Shown here: positions 25,771 through 35,869 of the stretch, piece after piece
Layout: each line of letters starts with the position of its first letter
Position numbering within the stretch: the stretch's first letter is position 1
Assembly (NCBI GenBank): GCA_032717465.1
Contig: CM064732.1
Location: forward strand, 23,963,567-24,027,566
Direction: 5' to 3'
DNA: 64,000 nucleotides
From: Coenobita brevimanus
Lineage: Eukaryota; Arthropoda; Malacostraca; Decapoda; Coenobitidae
Made by a program: the position numbers and the translations under genes
The notes under the pieces: generated by a model
Told to the model about the DNA's origin: nothing
Database searches by the model: none
The model's input: the letters and a program-made list of their open reading frames with translations, nothing else

Positions 25771-26162
25771 CAGCAACGTAACTAAAACTCTGGTTTTGTC
25801 TCACCCTTGGGACCTGGCCTCACCATGCCTCGCTGCAGCTGCTGACTTCACTTTATTTACTTTTATTTTCTCTAACATTCATATATTTTTGCCCCTTGGA
25901 CATATACAGCTTGACATGATCCTGCCTTCCCTTTTCCAATGTAACAAAAATACATCCAACATGGCCTGGTTTTTGCCTACCGTAATCTAATGTAACACAA
26001 CGTGATCTAACCTGCATTATTTGATTAACTTTACCTTGATCTTTTCCAGGATGAATCTTATAACTCTAGGTAAATTATTTTGTTCGACCTGACGTCCTCA
26101 TCTTATCTTCATGTTTGCGTTCGACTTGACCTGACCTGCTCTGACCTCATATCTCCCCTTTT
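25771..26162. other. Weak continuation of the CCTGA-type repeat
   Basis: Scattered TGACCTGACCTG words at 26085-26150. No gene. Confidence 0.4.
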
Positions 26163-26400
26163 CCAGTAGATGACCCGCCGACATGTCATAAGAATACCCC
26201 CGCTAATACCAATACACCAGTCCTGTATGAGACAGCCCTAGCATGTATTCAATATGGACGGTGGGTGTTAGCGCCGAAGTGGCGACATGTAGAGAGGTGT
26301 ATGGTATGTAGGAGGACTACTGGGCCTTGAGAGCAGGTTGTGAAGCCTATGTCCAGAGTCGGACACATAAAAAATAAAGATAGATAGATAGATATATGAT
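26163..26400 (+). mobile_element. 5'-truncated SINE copy
   Basis: Shares the body of the SINE at 48573-48901: GACCCGCCGACATGTC, AATACCCCCGCTAATACC, AATACACCAGTCCTGTATGA, GACGGTGGGTGTTAGCGCCG, GGAGGACTACTGGGCCTTG and CCAGAGTCGGACACA. The tRNA-related head is missing. The tail is AAAAAATAAAG followed by (ATAG)n instead of a pure poly-A. Confidence 0.92.
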
Positions 26401-26999
26401 AGATGGATAGTTAGGTAGGCAGAGAGATAAATAGATGGATAGACTGATTGATTGACTGAGAGATAATTAGATAGTTATAGATATAGATATCTGATTTACT
26501 CTATCTTCAAAATACTTTACCATTTACCGGTATCGAGTTCTATCATCTGAGATGACCTGTTTTATCTCATCTTACCAACATATTTTTCAAATACATTTTA
26601 CTTTATGATCAGGGGAAGAGTCTTACTTTATTCGATCCTTCTTGATCTCACACTGCATCTCGGTGACCTTATCCCGGGTGATATTATCTGATCTGGCCTG
26701 ACCTGTTTTGACCTAATGTTATTTTTCTCTTCCCAGTATTAGGATCTCCTCACTCACAAAAATATCTAACCCTACCTGTGCCTAGATTTATCTTGTATGG
26801 ATAGCATTAATAAGTCTGAATTGAGCTGACCCAACTTAAAAGCATTTTGACCTTATCTCTCCCACAGCCATCCAGTATGTGTTTATCACTTTCTAATCTA
26901 ACTTCAGTTTATTTTTTCCAATATGTTGAAACAGCCTGCAATATTGCTTGCATAGGACACTGTTTTGTTAAGTGGAGATAAACGAGAGTTGCAAGGCTT
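26401..26999. other. Unannotated, (GATA)-like and CCTGA-like words
   Basis: Imperfect GATAGATAG words to 26490, then AT-rich sequence. No gene. Confidence 0.4.
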
Positions 27000-27235
27000 T
27001 GCGAATAGTTAGAAAGTGAGTGTTCGAGACGGAATTTGATATTTTATGTAACAGAGAGTATAGTATGGCCTGTGAGAGAAAGTACGTTGTGATATACTTA
27101 ATGAGATTGAGTGATCAGGAAAATAACAATGTGAGCACCTTCAATTATCTGGGTGTGATCAGCAAGGGAGGCAATTTGAAGAATGAAGTGCAAGAAAGGG
27201 TACAGAAGGGAAAGAAGGAACAAGTACACCCAAGG
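27000..27235 (+). mobile_element. Short LINE reverse transcriptase fragment
   Basis: The plus-strand frame at 27020-27240 includes NNVSTFNYLGVISKGGNLK and EVQERVQKGKK, equivalent to FKYLGSVMSKDG and EVRERVQQGRK in family A. Upstream words near 26960-27010 resemble the VLLSGDKRELQGFAN segment. It ends without the C-terminal domain. Confidence 0.7.
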
Positions 27236-27477
27236 ACCCTAAACACTGACCTACCCTCGCCGAAGAGGTGACGAGACCCGGAACGTTTCAGGATGAAGAA
27301 TCACCTTGCATGTTGAGAAACCCTACAAAGTCTCGTAAAGACCTATCTCGGGATTTCAGAGAAAGATGTATATGCACTATAAATAACGTCTAATAGTATT
27401 ACGGTACTGCATTTGGTATATGAAACAAATATCTTTTATTGTTGATATCTGGATAAACCAGACAACACAAGATGTCT

Positions 27478-27478
<1 letters not shown>
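27236..27478. other. Unannotated
   Basis: No supported feature. Confidence 0.4.
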
Positions 27479-27544
<66 letters not shown>

Positions 27545-27550
27545 ATATGT

Positions 27551-27627
<77 letters not shown>

Positions 27628-27660
27628 TAGATATATAGATATATTTATGCGCGCGCGAGC

Positions 27661-27726
<66 letters not shown>
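27479..27726 (+). repeat. Compound microsatellite (AG)n-(TA)n-(TAGA)n-(GT)n
   Basis: AG at 27479-27541, TA at about 27552-27594, TAGA at about 27594-27625, GCGCGCGAGCGTGCG at about 27650, GT at 27660-27726. Confidence 0.95.
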
Positions 27727-27728
<2 letters not shown>

Positions 27729-28572
27729 GTTCGTCCATCCTTTCGTCCGTCAGTTACTTAGTCAGTCGGTCAGTCAGTAAGTCAGACAGAGTCAATCTTT
27801 CCGTTAGTCCATCAGCCCTTCCGTCTCTCCGTCCACCTGGTATCAGGTTTTCCCTCCAGCCAGAACTGTCAAACTGTACTTTACGAATCCCAAGAAGGTT
27901 TTCAGATACTTCTATCTATTTTCTAACTGAATTCTATGAATCATCATTTGTGACTAAATGTTCCATACAGCTATTTATAGAGAGTATTATTATCTTCCTT
28001 GTAGTCAAGTTTTTGTTCAAAATAATGGAAACGTGGTAATATGAGCGGACAGCCCTGAAACCTCAGACGGTTCTTGGTATTTGTCCGTGCGTGGGCTACT
28101 CTTAACTTTTAGGGTTAACCTTCGTCCAGAAAGTATCCATGCTTTGTCAACGGGTCAGCGGGAGTGGGTCAGCCGTAATAAGGAATAAGGAGATTACACA
28201 GGATTACACAGGAAAGCAAACAGCAACAGACCTTACGGTCCTTTCGAGGCTGCTTGTTAGAGAAAACTATGACTACAAGATCTAACTCTACATGTTGAAG
28301 GATAAGGATAGTAAAGCAAGAAGGCTCCCCCACCACCAAACCCTCCAGGAAAAAGTGAGAAAAACCACCATGCAGCATGGAAAAACTAACATGGAAATTT
28401 TATAGGAAACACTGGAAAGGAAAAGTCACATTCTATAATACTTTATCTATAAGCTACCCGATAGAGTAACCTGAAAGAGAAAGTAAACAAATAAAATAAT
28501 AGTTACGGCATGACATTATAAACCGGTTACATTGAGTTAATGGGAAGTTTGTGGACATAACGTGGAAGCTAC
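27727..28572. other. Unannotated, possible LINE 3'-region relative
   Basis: 27727-27850 has repeated GTCAGTCAGT/CCGTCCGT words. The phrase AGGAAAAAGTGAGAAA near 28349 also occurs near 15749 just before another LINE. That makes a LINE 3' untranslated relative possible but unproven. Confidence 0.4.
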
Positions 28573-29750
28573 ACACTGCACAGTGTGGATGTTTAGGGGT
28601 GGTGCAGCAGCCTTGCCTGGCGCTTTTAAGGTAGGCAGCAGTCAATCAGGCCCTAGCTCCGTTTGCTCCACTGAGACAAGGAACTCTCCCATGTGGGACA
28701 AGTACACAAGTTTTATCCTGAAGCAGTGACCCCTGGTACATTAAAAAAATCCCGATGGTGGTCACTTGACTAACAGGGACCCTCAGTGATCCACAGCCCA
28801 TCACAGGTCGAAAGTAAGAGTAGTGACCGTTAACTCAGGGATATCTGTGCAGATCCTAATCTGTGCTTATATTTCTCTCTTTGCACTGGGGAGATTGAAA
28901 AGTATATAGGACGGGTGTCTTAGATAAAAGGGGACTGCACAGTGCACAGCGTGGATGTGCAATGCACAGAGTGGATGTTTAGGGGTGGTGCGGCAACCTT
29001 CCCTGGCGCTTTTTAGGTAGGCAGCAGTCAATCAGGCTCTAGCTCCGTTCACTCCACTGAGACAAGGAACTCTCCCATGTGGGACAGTACACAAGTTTCA
29101 TCCTGAAGCAGTGACCCCTGGTACATTAAAAAAAATCCCGATGGTGGTCACTTGACTAACAGGGACCCTCAGTGATCCACATCCCATCACAGGTCGAAAG
29201 TAAAAGTAGTGACCGTTAACTCAGGGTTATCTGTGCAGATCCTAATCTGTGCTTACTGTATATTACCTCATTTGCTTTGGGTAAATCGAAAAACGTATAA
29301 TGACGTGACGTGACGCTATGTTAAGTTTACGGGGTGTCCTGTAGACACGACGGGACTGCACAGTGTGGATGTTTAGGGGTGGTGCGGCAGCCTTGCCTGG
29401 CGCTTTTAAGGTAGGCAGCAGTCAATCAGGCCCTAGCTCTGTTCACTCCACTGAGACAGGGAACTCTCCCATATGGGACAAGTACACAAGTTTCATCCTG
29501 AAGCAGTGACCCCTGGTACATTAAAAAAATCCCGATGGTGGTCACTTGACTAACATGGACCCTCAGTGATCCACAGCCCATCACAGGTCGAAAGTAAGAG
29601 TAGTGACCGTTAACTCAGGGTTATCTGTGCAGATCCTAATCTGTGCTTATATTGCTTTGTTTGCACCGAATAAATTGAAAATGTATAATATCGTGACGCA
29701 ACACTATGTACGGGTACATTGTTTACGGGGTGTCTTGTAGACTAAAGGGG
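28573..29750 (-). repeat. Three-unit ~390-bp tandem array beside the CR1-like LINE
   Basis: GTTTAGGGGTGGTGC starts at 28591, 28977 and 29371, giving periods of 386 and 394 bp. Each unit carries CCTGGCGCTTTTAAGGTAGG or a close variant, CTCCACTGAGACA, TGAAGCAGTGACCCCTGGTA, AATCCCGATGGTGGTCACTT, CAGGTCGAAAGTAA and a variable end with GTTTACGGGGTGTC. The array starts within about 30 bp of the LINE ORF2 stop on its 3' side, so it may be a multiplied 3' untranslated region. Units are highly similar to each other. Confidence 0.9.
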
Positions 29751-29785
29751 CATGAACTTACATGTACCGTAGCTATAAAAACAAG

Positions 29786-32642
29786 TTATTCGGACAGAAA
29801 AAGAGTAAGCTGAGGATTTTCGTGCAAATACTTGTCTAATTTGTTTTTGAATGTCTCAGTTGAGATACTGTTCATGGTATCTGAGGGTAATCTGTTCCAG
29901 ATATTTACAACTCTGTTAAAGAAGAAGTATTTTGCTTCGTGGGATTGGAATCGCTTTCCCATGATTTTGCAGCCATTACTTCTGGTTTGACTCGACCGGT
30001 CTATATCAAAATATTTATTCATGTCTAAGTTGTCATATCCCTTCATGATTTTGAAAACTTCAATAAGGTCCCCTCTTAACCTGCGCTTCGTTAGGCTAAA
30101 TAATTTCATTTCTTCAAGGCGTTCCTCATATGGTTTGTTTCTAAGTCATGGTATCATTTTTGTGATTCTTCGCTGAATTTTCTCTAATTTTTCAATGTCC
30201 TTTCTGTAGTACGGAGACCAGAATTGCACACAATACTCAAGATGGGGGCGCACTAGCGAGTTGTACAAGGCAAGTATGACTTTTTCCGATTTAAACTCGA
30301 AAGTTCTTCCAATAAAACCCACTAGCTTGTTTGCAATTTTAACCGCATCGGTACACTGCTTGCTTGGTTTTAGGTCATTTGATATTATCACACCAAGATC
30401 CTTTTCACTGTCTGTACTTGATAACTGAATATTGTTCATTTTGTAATTTGCATGGACATTGTTACTTCCAATATGAAGTACTTTGCATTTTTCTGTGTTG
30501 AATTTCATTTGCCATTTTTCTGCCCAGCTTGCTAAAGTATTAAGGTCATTTTGTAACTGCTGCCACTGTAATTTTGAAGTGACTTTACTGGTTATTTTAG
30601 TATCATCTGCAAATTTGGATACTTTACAATTTAGACCCTCATCAATGTCATTTATATAGATAATAAAAAGTATCGGTCCAAGTACTGAGCCTTGGGGAAC
30701 GCCGCTGATCACATTATGCCATTTGGATTCCTTTCCGTTTATCACAACTCGCTGTTTTTGGTCTGACAGCCAGTCTTGTAACCATTTTTGCGTCTTTCCT
30801 TTTATTCCATGTGCTTCTATTTTTCTCATGAGACGCTTGTGAGGGACAGTGTCAAATGCTTTCTGAAAGTTGAGGTAAATTATATCTACTGCTCTTGAGT
30901 CATCGTATGATTTGTAAACATCATGGAAGAAGTCCAGTAAGTTAGTTAAGCATGAACGACGATGTCTGAATCCATGTTGCGAGTCTTTAATTATATTATT
31001 TTCTTCTAGATAATTAACTATTTTATCTCTTATGATTTTTTCCATTAACTTGCACACTACTGATGTTAAGCTGATTGGTCTGTAATTTCCTGGGTGCGAC
31101 TCATTTCCTTTTTTGAAAATTGGTGTTACATTTGCTAGTTTCCATTCACGTGGAACTTTCCCAGTACTTAATGATTTATTGAATAGGACAGAGAGTGGCA
31201 GCAGTAACTCATGTTTTGCTTCTTTGAGAATTCTCGGTGATATTTTATCGGGGCCAGGGGTTTTGTTTATGTCCGTACTATTTATGGCTGAAAGGATATC
31301 GTTATTATGGATAGCATAGTTACTAAGGACTGTGCTATTTGCTTGGTTTGTGGGTAACAGTAGGTTTCTGGTGGTGTTTTCTGCTGTAAAAACAGACGCA
31401 AAGTAATCGTTAAGAATGTTTGCCATTTCGACCTCATTTTCAGTGTGTTTGCCATTGTTTGTTTCTAGAGGACCTATTGATGTAGTCATAACCTTTTTCT
31501 TTCTAATGTAACTGTAAAATTCTTTAGGATTTGATTTGCACGTATTAGCAATGTGGATCTCCAGTGCTCTTTTGCTTTGTTTAATAAGTCTTTTCGATAT
31601 GCGGCGTAAATTATCGTACTGTAATTTATCATCATTTTTTTGTGTAGCTTTATATTTATGGTATGCCTGTTTTTTGGCTATTAAGTTACTTTTTATTTCA
31701 CTGGACCACCACTTTGGTTTACTATTTCCAGCTGGACGTCTGTTACGTAGTGGCACACATGTCTTTACCACTTCATTAAATTTTTTGGTGAATATTTCCC
31801 ATGCTTGGTTTATGTCATCGGTTTCAGACATTTGATTCCAATCTGCAGTTGCAAGTAGCGCTCTGAGCCTGTTGAAATTAGCTCTACGATAATCTGGGAC
31901 CTTTTCTTTGCTCTCCGTTTCTTTTACTTTTTCAGTAGTAATATTAAACTGTATAGTTCGATGATCACTGGAACTAAACTCAGGTCCTATTTCAACGTTG
32001 TTGACTAGGTTATCATTTGTAGTCAAGATGATGTCTAGGATATTGTTTCTTCTCGTTGGGTATTCTATGTGTTGGGAAAGGGAGCTTTCTTGAAGATTCG
32101 TATAAAGCTCTTGTCCTGAGTGTGCCGTCAGTGGTTCACCCCACTTTGTTACCGGTAGATTAAAGTCTCCAAAAATTATGCTATCCTCTTGACAACAAAT
32201 TTCCGCAATTTGATCATAAAGTTTTTCATCTGTCTCAGTTGACTGTGCTGGAGGACGATAGATGAGACATATATTTATTTTGTGTGAATTAATACTTAGC
32301 TGAACATAACTGGCATCTATGTTGGTAATACTGGGTTTGGATAGCACAAGGGGATGGAGAGTAGTTTTCACACATAGTAAAACACCGCCACCAGCTCGAT
32401 GTGGTCGCTCACAGCTGAAAATATTGTACCCTATTAGTGAGTATTCCGCTAGAAAGTCATGGTCAGATGTGTTAATCCAGGACTCTGTGATGCCAATGAT
32501 GTCATAATTTTCTAGGTAAATTAGAGATTCTAAATCCTCAAACTTGTTACGTAGACTACGTGCGTTAGCATAGCAGACTCTAATTCCGTTCTGAACAGTT
32601 GGTGATCTGACTTTGTGGGTATTTACGTTAAGGTTACTGTTC
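29786..32642 (-). pseudogene. LINE ORF2: endonuclease-reverse transcriptase, inactivated
   Basis: About 950 codons, a usual length for CR1-like ORF2. Endonuclease: YANARSLRNKFEDLESL, IGITESWIN (near 32480), RAGGGVLLCVKT, IIFGDFNLPVTKWG (near 32165) and SSSDHRTIQF (near 31962). Reverse transcriptase: KTPGPDKISPRILK, PIFKKGNESHPGNYRPISLT, DSQHGFRHRRS, motif A YLNFQKAFDTVPHKRL, SGVPQGSVLGPILFIIYIND and KFADDTKI (near 30608). C-terminus: YNSLVRPHLEYCVQFWSPYY and FFFNRVVNIWNRLP. Motif A has Asn (AAC at 30871-30869) where the first catalytic Asp belongs. A TGA at 30148-30146 interrupts an otherwise continuous frame. Both G-to-A-type changes look like decay after insertion. Confidence 0.93.
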
Positions 32643-33180
32643 CTGGACGTGCCGCGTTTTTTGATCTGAAGAGGGCGACTTTATCGTGTAGAAGTCTACC
32701 TAGCCGTGCCGCTCCTACTGAGTTCAAATGGAGACCATCTTTCTGGAATAGAGTATGTTGCTCATAAAACTGGTCCCACAGATTGACAAAGTCGACTCCC
32801 TCTTGTGTGCAGAGAGATTTGAGCCGGTTATTTGTGCTGAAGGCCTTATCATAGAAACTATTTTCTGCCTTGATCCTTGGGAGTATACCAGATATTATCA
32901 CATTAGTGGACTTAGTTTTGAATCGTTTGATCATTTCATGATACTTTGCTAGCAATTCCTCTGATCTATTGCGCTTCAGATCATTTGTTCCAACATGGAT
33001 AACGTATAGAGTTTGATCATTTGCGTCTTTTGTGACCTCATCGCAGGCTTCTGTGATATCACATAGTCCACCTCCTGGAAAACAGTACCTCTTTCTGCTG
33101 ATGGGGGCGCGTCCACAAAATTCCTCCAGAAGGAATGAACTCCTTTCATGACACTACTGTGATCCCCAGTCCAGCTCATG
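32623..33180 (-). pseudogene. SGNH/GDSL-type esterase domain of the CR1-like LINE (ORF1 region)
   Basis: Block I appears as TGDHSSV near 33165, a degraded GDS. One frame then gives YCFPGGGLCDITEACDEV (near 33060-33090) and VIHVGTNDLKRNRSEELL (near 32960-33010, the GxND block). The last part, 32955-32623, is open and contains VNLWDQFYEQ and the DGLHLNSVGAARLGRLL block with the catalytic His. Together these are the Ser, Gly/Asn and Asp-His blocks of an SGNH hydrolase, known from the 5' ORF of many CR1-like LINEs. A frameshift separates block I from the rest. It stops at 32623, overlapping or adjoining ORF2 in another frame. Confidence 0.82.
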
Positions 33181-33183
33181 GAA

Positions 33184-33575
33184 GTGAAGCTTGGGCTGGA
33201 AGGGAGTCAATTGTGAGAGGAGTTGAATGAATTATCTGCGTCTATATGAGGTTAGTGGAAAAATACGGAGACAACTGAGAATATTAGAGTTGTGTTGCTA
33301 TATGGATGTTCTGGAAGTGTTAGAAATTGTTTTGAGATGATTTGGCCATGTCGAGAGAACAGAGAATGACAGATTGACTAGAAAAGGTTGAGTGAGCGAG
33401 ATGAAGGGCGAGAGGAGATGGAGACTTAGGATGAGGTAGAAGGATGAGTGGAGAGGCAAGTGAATGAGGGTGGTTAAGAACTGGACGGACGGTAGTCTGA
33501 TGGTGGAGGACTGAGGCGATTAGTTCGTGGCCATCCCTCATCGTAGGTTAAGCGTCAGGCAATGAATAAATTAGA
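33184..33575 (+). mobile_element. Decayed LINE family A 3' end
   Basis: The plus strand carries words corresponding to EMNYLR, DVDVVE-IR, FGHVERTENDRLTRKG, RWRLRMR and the GGCCATCCCTCATCG relative of the family A 3' signature. Many stops. It is the older neighbour of the CR1-like element. Confidence 0.75.
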
Positions 33576-34160
33576 TGGGATTTTCTTATCTGACTAAAGT
33601 GTAAAATAATTCTGTCATGAATTCACCTTATCTTTGTGTAGCACCATTATGTATGATAATAATTTACCTGACTTTACTTATAATGACCTCATTTCACCTC
33701 CCGTTTTCTTGTATGCAGATCTCAACATTTGAGACATTGTCTGGCCTATTTATACCATAACCGTAGTTGTACCGCGTCCACATAAACTGCCATGGATGTT
33801 GAGCTTTGTAAGATATTCACTCTAATATATGTTTCTAATCAGAAAAAAAAAAAAAAAAAACACACACAGGGAAAGGTTGCCAAGCCGTAGTACCATCCAC
33901 TGTCATTGAACGACAGGAAATAACAGCAAAATGAAAAACCCTGCCAGCTTAAACAAACAATCTGTAGTATGATGTTGTGTGTTTTACTCTTATAGCTCCT
34001 TTCTCAATATTCAGATAGTATTACTGTGAAGTTATCTTAACCTAGTGTCATCTTATCTCTGTGCAACCTCATCTTGTACGCAATTTTAGGACCTGATCTG
34101 CCCCTCTACGGTAAGAAACCAAGATGCCTTGACGATATGAGTGTTTTGCGGTTTATTTTG
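33576..34160. other. AT-rich unannotated stretch
   Basis: It contains an A-run at 33842-33859 followed by CACACAC, and a weak TTATAATGACCTCAT-type repeat. No gene. Confidence 0.4.
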
Positions 34161-34164
34161 ACTC

Positions 34165-34520
34165 TCATTCCCTTTTTTCCCCACTGTCTCTCTGACTCCT
34201 ACCATCCTCTTCCTTTCCTTCTCAGCCCATCCGTTCCCTACACCGCTCTGCCTTTCCATTAATTTCATTTTCACTCCCTTTCCTTCTCTCTCCCCTCCTT
34301 TCCATTCCCTTCCCCCTCCTCCTTTCTTCCTTACTTTTCCCATCCCTTGCCGTCTATGCCCTTCCCCTTCTTTCTTTTCCACTTCCTTTCACTTTCCTTC
34401 TCTTTTCTTCTTGTTTTTTCTCTACCTTTCCCCCCTCTTCCTTTCGCTTCCCTTCCCTTCCCTTTTTCTTCCTTATCATTCCTTTCACTTCTCTTCTCTT
34501 TCTTCCCGCATCCTGTCGCC
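34165..34520 (+). repeat. Pyrimidine-rich tract
   Basis: About 350 bp with the plus strand nearly all C and T (CCCTTCCC, CTTTCCTT words). Confidence 0.85.
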
Positions 34521-34974
34521 ACGAAACGGATGTGGGTAGTATGTAGATGGGAAAGAGGTGGCTTAATTGATGCTTAGACTAGGTGATAGAATGGTAGGAT
34601 GAGCGTGAGCCACGATTAGTGCGGAGCTGGGTGAGAGTAAGGCGATAGGAGAGTGAGGCAGGATGAGAGTGAGGTAGGGTAATAGCGAGGCATGGTGACG
34701 GTACACAACCACCCATACACGCACAGTTCTAACTGACAGTTCGGCTGAGCAAATCGGATTAAACCAGTTTGTTTAGTCCGTTTTGAGCGTGCATGGAAGT
34801 GTTTTTACTTGAAGGCCAGATCTGAGGTCTGGACTGTAGGACTGACGTGTCTGCTGAAAAACTGGCTTTCAGTTAAAGTGGAGTGAAGGCCAGTTTGAGC
34901 GTGTATGGGCTAGCCTGCAGCCTTGGCGTCAGTTCCACGCGAGTGGTAACAGAGAGTATGTCGCCGGAGCTCAT
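34521..34974. other. GGTGAG-rich then mixed sequence
   Basis: 34580-34700 has imperfect GGATGAGAGTGAGG/GGTGAGAGTAAGG words, as also seen at 38020-38350. Later, GGCCAG-TTTGAGCGTG words recur near 34780 and 34880. No gene. Confidence 0.45.
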
Positions 34975-34978
34975 TTAA

Positions 34979-35159
34979 CCCATTGGAGCCCAGTGTCCAG
35001 AGTATTGGACAGAACTGGGAATTTTCAAATCTTAATAAAGTAGGGAACCCCCGGGCAGAAACCTACGAGCTTCGTGACTGTGAGCCCATAGGCGGAGGGC
35101 GGTACGCTTAGTACCCTCCCAGTGCAATGCCTCGCCCAGCAACTCTGGGATCCAGTGGG
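34979..35159. mobile_element. 181-bp piggyBac-type MITE, copy 1
   Basis: Flanked on both sides by TTAA (34975-34978 and 35160-35163), the piggyBac target. Ends are imperfect inverted repeats: CCCATTGGAGCCCAG left, CTGGGATCCAGTGGG right. No coding capacity. Same length as copy 2. Confidence 0.88.
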
Positions 35160-35191
35160 TTAATGACTGGCAAATTTGTCAGTTTCTTTAA

Positions 35192-35372
35192 CCCATCGGA
35201 GCCCAGTGTCCAGAGTATTGGACAGAAATGGGAATTTTCAAATCTTATTAAAGTAGGGAACCCCCGGGTAGGGACATACGAGCTTCGCGACTGTGAGTTA
35301 ATAGGCGGAGGGCGGTACGCTTAGTACCCTCCCAGTGCAATGCTTCGCCCAGCAACTCTGGGATCCAATGGG
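35192..35372. mobile_element. 181-bp piggyBac-type MITE, copy 2
   Basis: Flanked by TTAA at 35188-35191 and 35373-35376, in the same orientation as copy 1. Ends CCCATCGGAGCCCAG and CTGGGATCCAATGGG. It lies only 24 bp beyond the TTAA of copy 1 and is about 95% identical to it by eye. Confidence 0.88.
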
Positions 35373-35376
35373 TTAA

Positions 35377-35547
35377 TCAGTGACTGTCTCCAGAGATTTG
35401 AAGGTTCTCTGGTCCGAGTTTTACCTGAGAAATTTCTTTTTTTCTTTTCTTTTTAAATGAAGTTCTGTTTATTTGCCTGAGGGTTTTTTTTTTTCTTTCA
35501 GGATTTTTCTTCTGCAAAATGTTTGACTCGTGAAGCACATCATTACT
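35377..35547. other. T-rich unannotated stretch
   Basis: No supported feature. Confidence 0.4.
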
Positions 35548-35869
35548 AGAAAACAAAAATTTTCTCCTAAAATGATTGTTAAGAAGTAGGAATGACAAAA
35601 GTGCACAGATTAGAGATGAAAACAAAAAAACACATAAACAAGAGACCATTCAGAATGGGAGGAGATTTGGAGACTTATACCCATTACTACATTCCACACT
35701 TTAGCCAAAGACTTGTAGCTGGTGGAATGTAGTAATGGGTATAGGTCTCCAAATCTCCTCACATCCTGAATGCTCACTTGTTTTTTGTGCTTTTTTCATC
35801 TCTTATCTGTGCACTTTTGCCATTCCTACTTCTTAACAATCATTTTAGAAGAAAATTTTTGTTTTCCAG
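35548..35869. mobile_element. ~320-bp foldback element
   Basis: Left arm words AAAACAAAAATTTTCTCC, TTGTTAAGAAGTAGGAATG, CAAAAGTGCACAG, GGAGATTTGGAGAC and ACCCATTACTACATTCCAC return in reverse complement on the right as GTGGAATGTAGTAATGGGT, GTCTCCAAATCTCC, CTGTGCACTTTTG, CATTCCTACTTCTTAACAA and GAAAATTTTTGTTTT. The loop is about 20 bp near 35710. No open frame of note. Confidence 0.9.

Larger units (their letters stand above)
29751..33183 (-). mobile_element. Near-complete CR1-like LINE with esterase, endonuclease and reverse transcriptase
   Basis: Minus-strand order: SGNH esterase region (33180-32623), endonuclease-reverse transcriptase ORF2 (about 32642-29786), then the ~390-bp array. This is the most complete retrotransposon in the window. 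It abuts a family A LINE tail at 33184. Frameshifts in the esterase part, one stop and a catalytic substitution in ORF2 make it inactive. I see no clear target duplication, because the 3' end is uncertain. Confidence 0.9.

Noticed and set aside
27479..27726. CRISPR-like array
   Set aside because: Simple microsatellites only; no spaced direct repeats with unique spacers.
28169..28378. 69-codon minus-strand frame
   Set aside because: Hydrophobic composition without start context; the surrounding sequence looks like LINE 3' untranslated DNA.
28573..29750. Three rRNA or gene-cluster repeats
   Set aside because: No rRNA similarity or open frame; better explained as a tandem repeat by the LINE.
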